NCBI GenBank assembly: GCA_965276785.1
Contig: OZ255629.1
Coordinates: 4,154,001-4,218,000 of the forward strand
Reading direction: 5' to 3'
DNA: 64,000 nucleotides
Source of the DNA: LMUY01 sp965276785
GTDB lineage: Bacteria; Pseudomonadota; Alphaproteobacteria; Acetobacterales; Acetobacteraceae
Of the stretch, positions 62,566 to 64,000 are shown piece by piece. The position numbers and the translations under genes are program-made. Within the stretch, counting starts at the first letter, position 1, and each line of letters begins with the position of its first letter. Under the pieces are notes generated by a model. It saw only the letters and a list, made by a program, of their open reading frames with translations. It did no database searches and was not told the DNA's origin.

Positions 62566-64000
62566 CTACTCCGCGGCTTTGAGCAGCGCCGTCCCACCCG
62601 CCCGGTCCGACAACCCGGCAGAACGATGCACCACCCGCAGCGGCTCCTCCCAGTCGAAATTGCGCCACACCGCGGCCAAGTTGGCGAACGGCGGCGCCTG
62701 CGCAAACAACTGGAACGTCAGCCGGTGCCCGGCATAGTCGGAGTTCAGCAGATCCCGCGCAAAGGCCAACAGGCGGCGGCGGTCCTCGCTCTGCCACTCG
62801 TCGTTCACGCTGTAGAACTTGTCCAGCCAGGGGGCGGTCTCCGGATGGCGGAAGCTGGCCGCGTCCGGCGTGACGCAGATCTGGCCGCCGCAGAGCTCCC
62901 GCGCCAGATGCATCATGGCGGCAAGCTGCGAGGTGGCGAACACCCGGCCGGTGAACAGCAAGGATTGGTCCGGCATTACCAGCCCCGCCGGGCTCGGTTG
63001 CGCGTTGGCAATCGCGGCGGTGAGGTGCGCGTTGATGCCCTCGCGGTAGCAGGCCAGTTGCGACAGCTTCTCCTGCACTGCCTGTTGGCGTTCGAGCCCG
63101 GTTTGCCGCGCGTTGAACAAGGCGGCACCGATCAGCATGTCCACCAGCTTCAGGTTGCGCTGCACGAAGGCAAACGCGCTGTAGCGGTGCAAGGTGGCGC
63201 GGATGAAGGTGGCGGCCGCCGTGTGACGGTAAAACAGCACGTTTTCCCACGGCACCAGCACGTCGTCAAACACAACGAGCGTGTCCACCTCGTCGAACTT
63301 GTTGCTGAGCGGGTAGTCCTCGGCCGGCGCCCGCCCGGCGAACCCGGTGCGGCAGATGAACTTCAGGTTGGGCGAGCCCAGGTCGCACACGAAGCCGACC
63401 GCGTAATCCGACAGCGCGGCGTCGCCCCAGTTGGCGATGGTGGGTTTGGTAAAGGCCTGGTTGGCATATGCGGCTGCCGTTTCATACTTGGCACCGCGCA
63501 CCACGATGCCGGCATCCGTTTCCCGCACTACGTGCAGCAGCATGTCCGGATCCTGATCCTGCGGGCGCTTGGAGCGGTCGCCTTTCGGGTCGGTGTTGGC
63601 GGAGACATGAAACGGGTCCTGCCGCAACGCCTGGTCGACATGGCGGCGGATGTTGGCGGCGAAGGTGGGATTGACCTCGTTAAGCACGTCCTGGCCATCG
63701 AACAGCGACCACATCTCGCCGATGGTCTCGTCCCCCACGCGGGTGACGATGCCGCCCACGTCGTCCAGCACGGCGTCGGTCGCTGCGCGTTTGGCGTGCC
63801 AATCGGCCTGGCTGCGGGGCAGCTTATGCGCCACCGGGCAGGGCTCGCCGTCCTCCAGATAGGTCATCACCGGGGCGGTGCGCGCGTCGTGCTGCATGTC
63901 GTAGATGCGCGCCCGGATATCGACCAGCGGCTTGAACATCGGGTGGCTGGCGACGTCGCGCACCCGCTCGCCATTGATATACACGACCCGGCCGTCGCGG
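62566..64000 (-). CDS. 4-hydroxyphenylacetate 3-hydroxylase-type (HpaB) monooxygenase, N-terminus outside window
   Basis: 477 visible residues; the frame is open to the window edge (RDGRVVYINGERVRDV), so the first few residues are missing. Family signs are HPMFKPLVDIRARIYDMQHD, FHVSANTDPKGDRSKRPQDQ, GAKYETAAAYANQAFT, SNKFDEVDTLVVFDDVLVPW and RELCGGQICVTPDAASF. HpaB uses FADH2 from a separate reductase to ortho-hydroxylate phenols. Relatives act on other aromatics, so the substrate is open. Confidence 0.92.
   Translation of the reverse strand, partial: RDGRVVYINGERVRDVASHPMFKPLVDIRARIYDMQHDARTAPVMTYLEDGEPCPVAHKLPRSQADWHAKRAATDAVLDDVGGIVTRVGDETIGEMWSLFDGQDVLNEVNPTFAANIRRHVDQALRQDPFHVSANTDPKGDRSKRPQDQDPDMLLHVVRETDAGIVVRGAKYETAAAYANQAFTKPTIANWGDAALSDYAVGFVCDLGSPNLKFICRTGFAGRAPAEDYPLSNKFDEVDTLVVFDDVLVPWENVLFYRHTAAATFIRATLHRYSAFAFVQRNLKLVDMLIGAALFNARQTGLERQQAVQEKLSQLACYREGINAHLTAAIANAQPSPAGLVMPDQSLLFTGRVFATSQLAAMMHLARELCGGQICVTPDAASFRHPETAPWLDKFYSVNDEWQSEDRRRLLAFARDLLNSDYAGHRLTFQLFAQAPPFANLAAVWRNFDWEEPLRVVHRSAGLSDRAGGTALLKAAE

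Overview
The window is GC-rich chromosomal DNA from an alphaproteobacterium. Acetobacteraceae (Rhodospirillales) is the best guess, inferred from gene content: an Hsp20/DUF1150 pair, a DUF2336 protein beside a diguanylate cyclase, a Tim44-like protein near secB, an L-sorbosone-dehydrogenase-type protein, a large xanthine-dehydrogenase-type molybdoenzyme and hydantoinase/oxoprolinase genes. Sampled housekeeping lines are about 68-73% G+C. Sampled lines in 2100-4000 are about 43% and one in the 44.8-45.4 kb genes about 52%, so those two stretches look acquired. No species-level call is made.

Layout. 1-2.0 kb: the edge of a signalling gene, an unknown gene, and a toxin-antitoxin (TA) relic with a duplicated leader. 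2.1-4.0 kb: a low-GC ATPase + DUF4276 pair, a candidate defence module. 4.0-11.1 kb: an ABC exporter, SDR, DUF347 membrane protein, RraA-like protein, secB, histidine phosphatase, Tim44-like protein and a CCG-domain Fe-S protein. 11.1-14.4 kb: an AaeXAB-type efflux operon. 14.5-16.7 kb: ssuA-ssuD without transporter genes. 16.7-17.3 kb: a graveyard of gene fragments. 17.4-21.3 kb: an MHS-type symporter, acyltransferase and sorbosone dehydrogenase. 21.3-23.1 kb: a broken BrnT toxin with an intact HTH antitoxin and a predicted ATPase. 23.1-31.4 kb: enoyl-CoA hydratase, fused hydantoinase A/B, flavin monooxygenase and a molybdopterin enzyme. 31.5-34.2 kb: DUF2336 + diguanylate cyclase.

34.4-38.0 kb: dapD, a membrane protein, and the def-fmt-truA operon. 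38.1-40.7 kb: a stress cluster (Hsp20, DUF1150, DUF2382). 40.7-44.4 kb: a CopD-like protein, NAD(P)H-hydrate repair and malonyl-CoA decarboxylase. 44.4-46.0 kb: a tiny membrane protein, a Tse2-like putative ADP-ribosyltransferase toxin with an unknown partner, a secreted Cys-repeat protein and tRNA-Thr(CGU). 46.1-49.8 kb: pqiABC. 49.8-51.2 kb: a nitronate-monooxygenase-like enzyme. 51.4-62.4 kb: the classical rimP-nusA-ylxR-infB-rbfA-truB-rpsO-pnp operon on the minus strand, with about 1.7 kb of small and decayed genes plus a PIN TA pair between rbfA and truB. 62.6-64.0 kb: an HpaB-type hydroxylase leaving the window.

The most promising leads are the ATPase/DUF4276 pair, the Tse2-like toxin with its unknown partner, and the cassette inside the infB operon. 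Several loci show toxins decaying while antitoxins persist. Nothing here proves a new system; the candidates rest on motif recognition and context.
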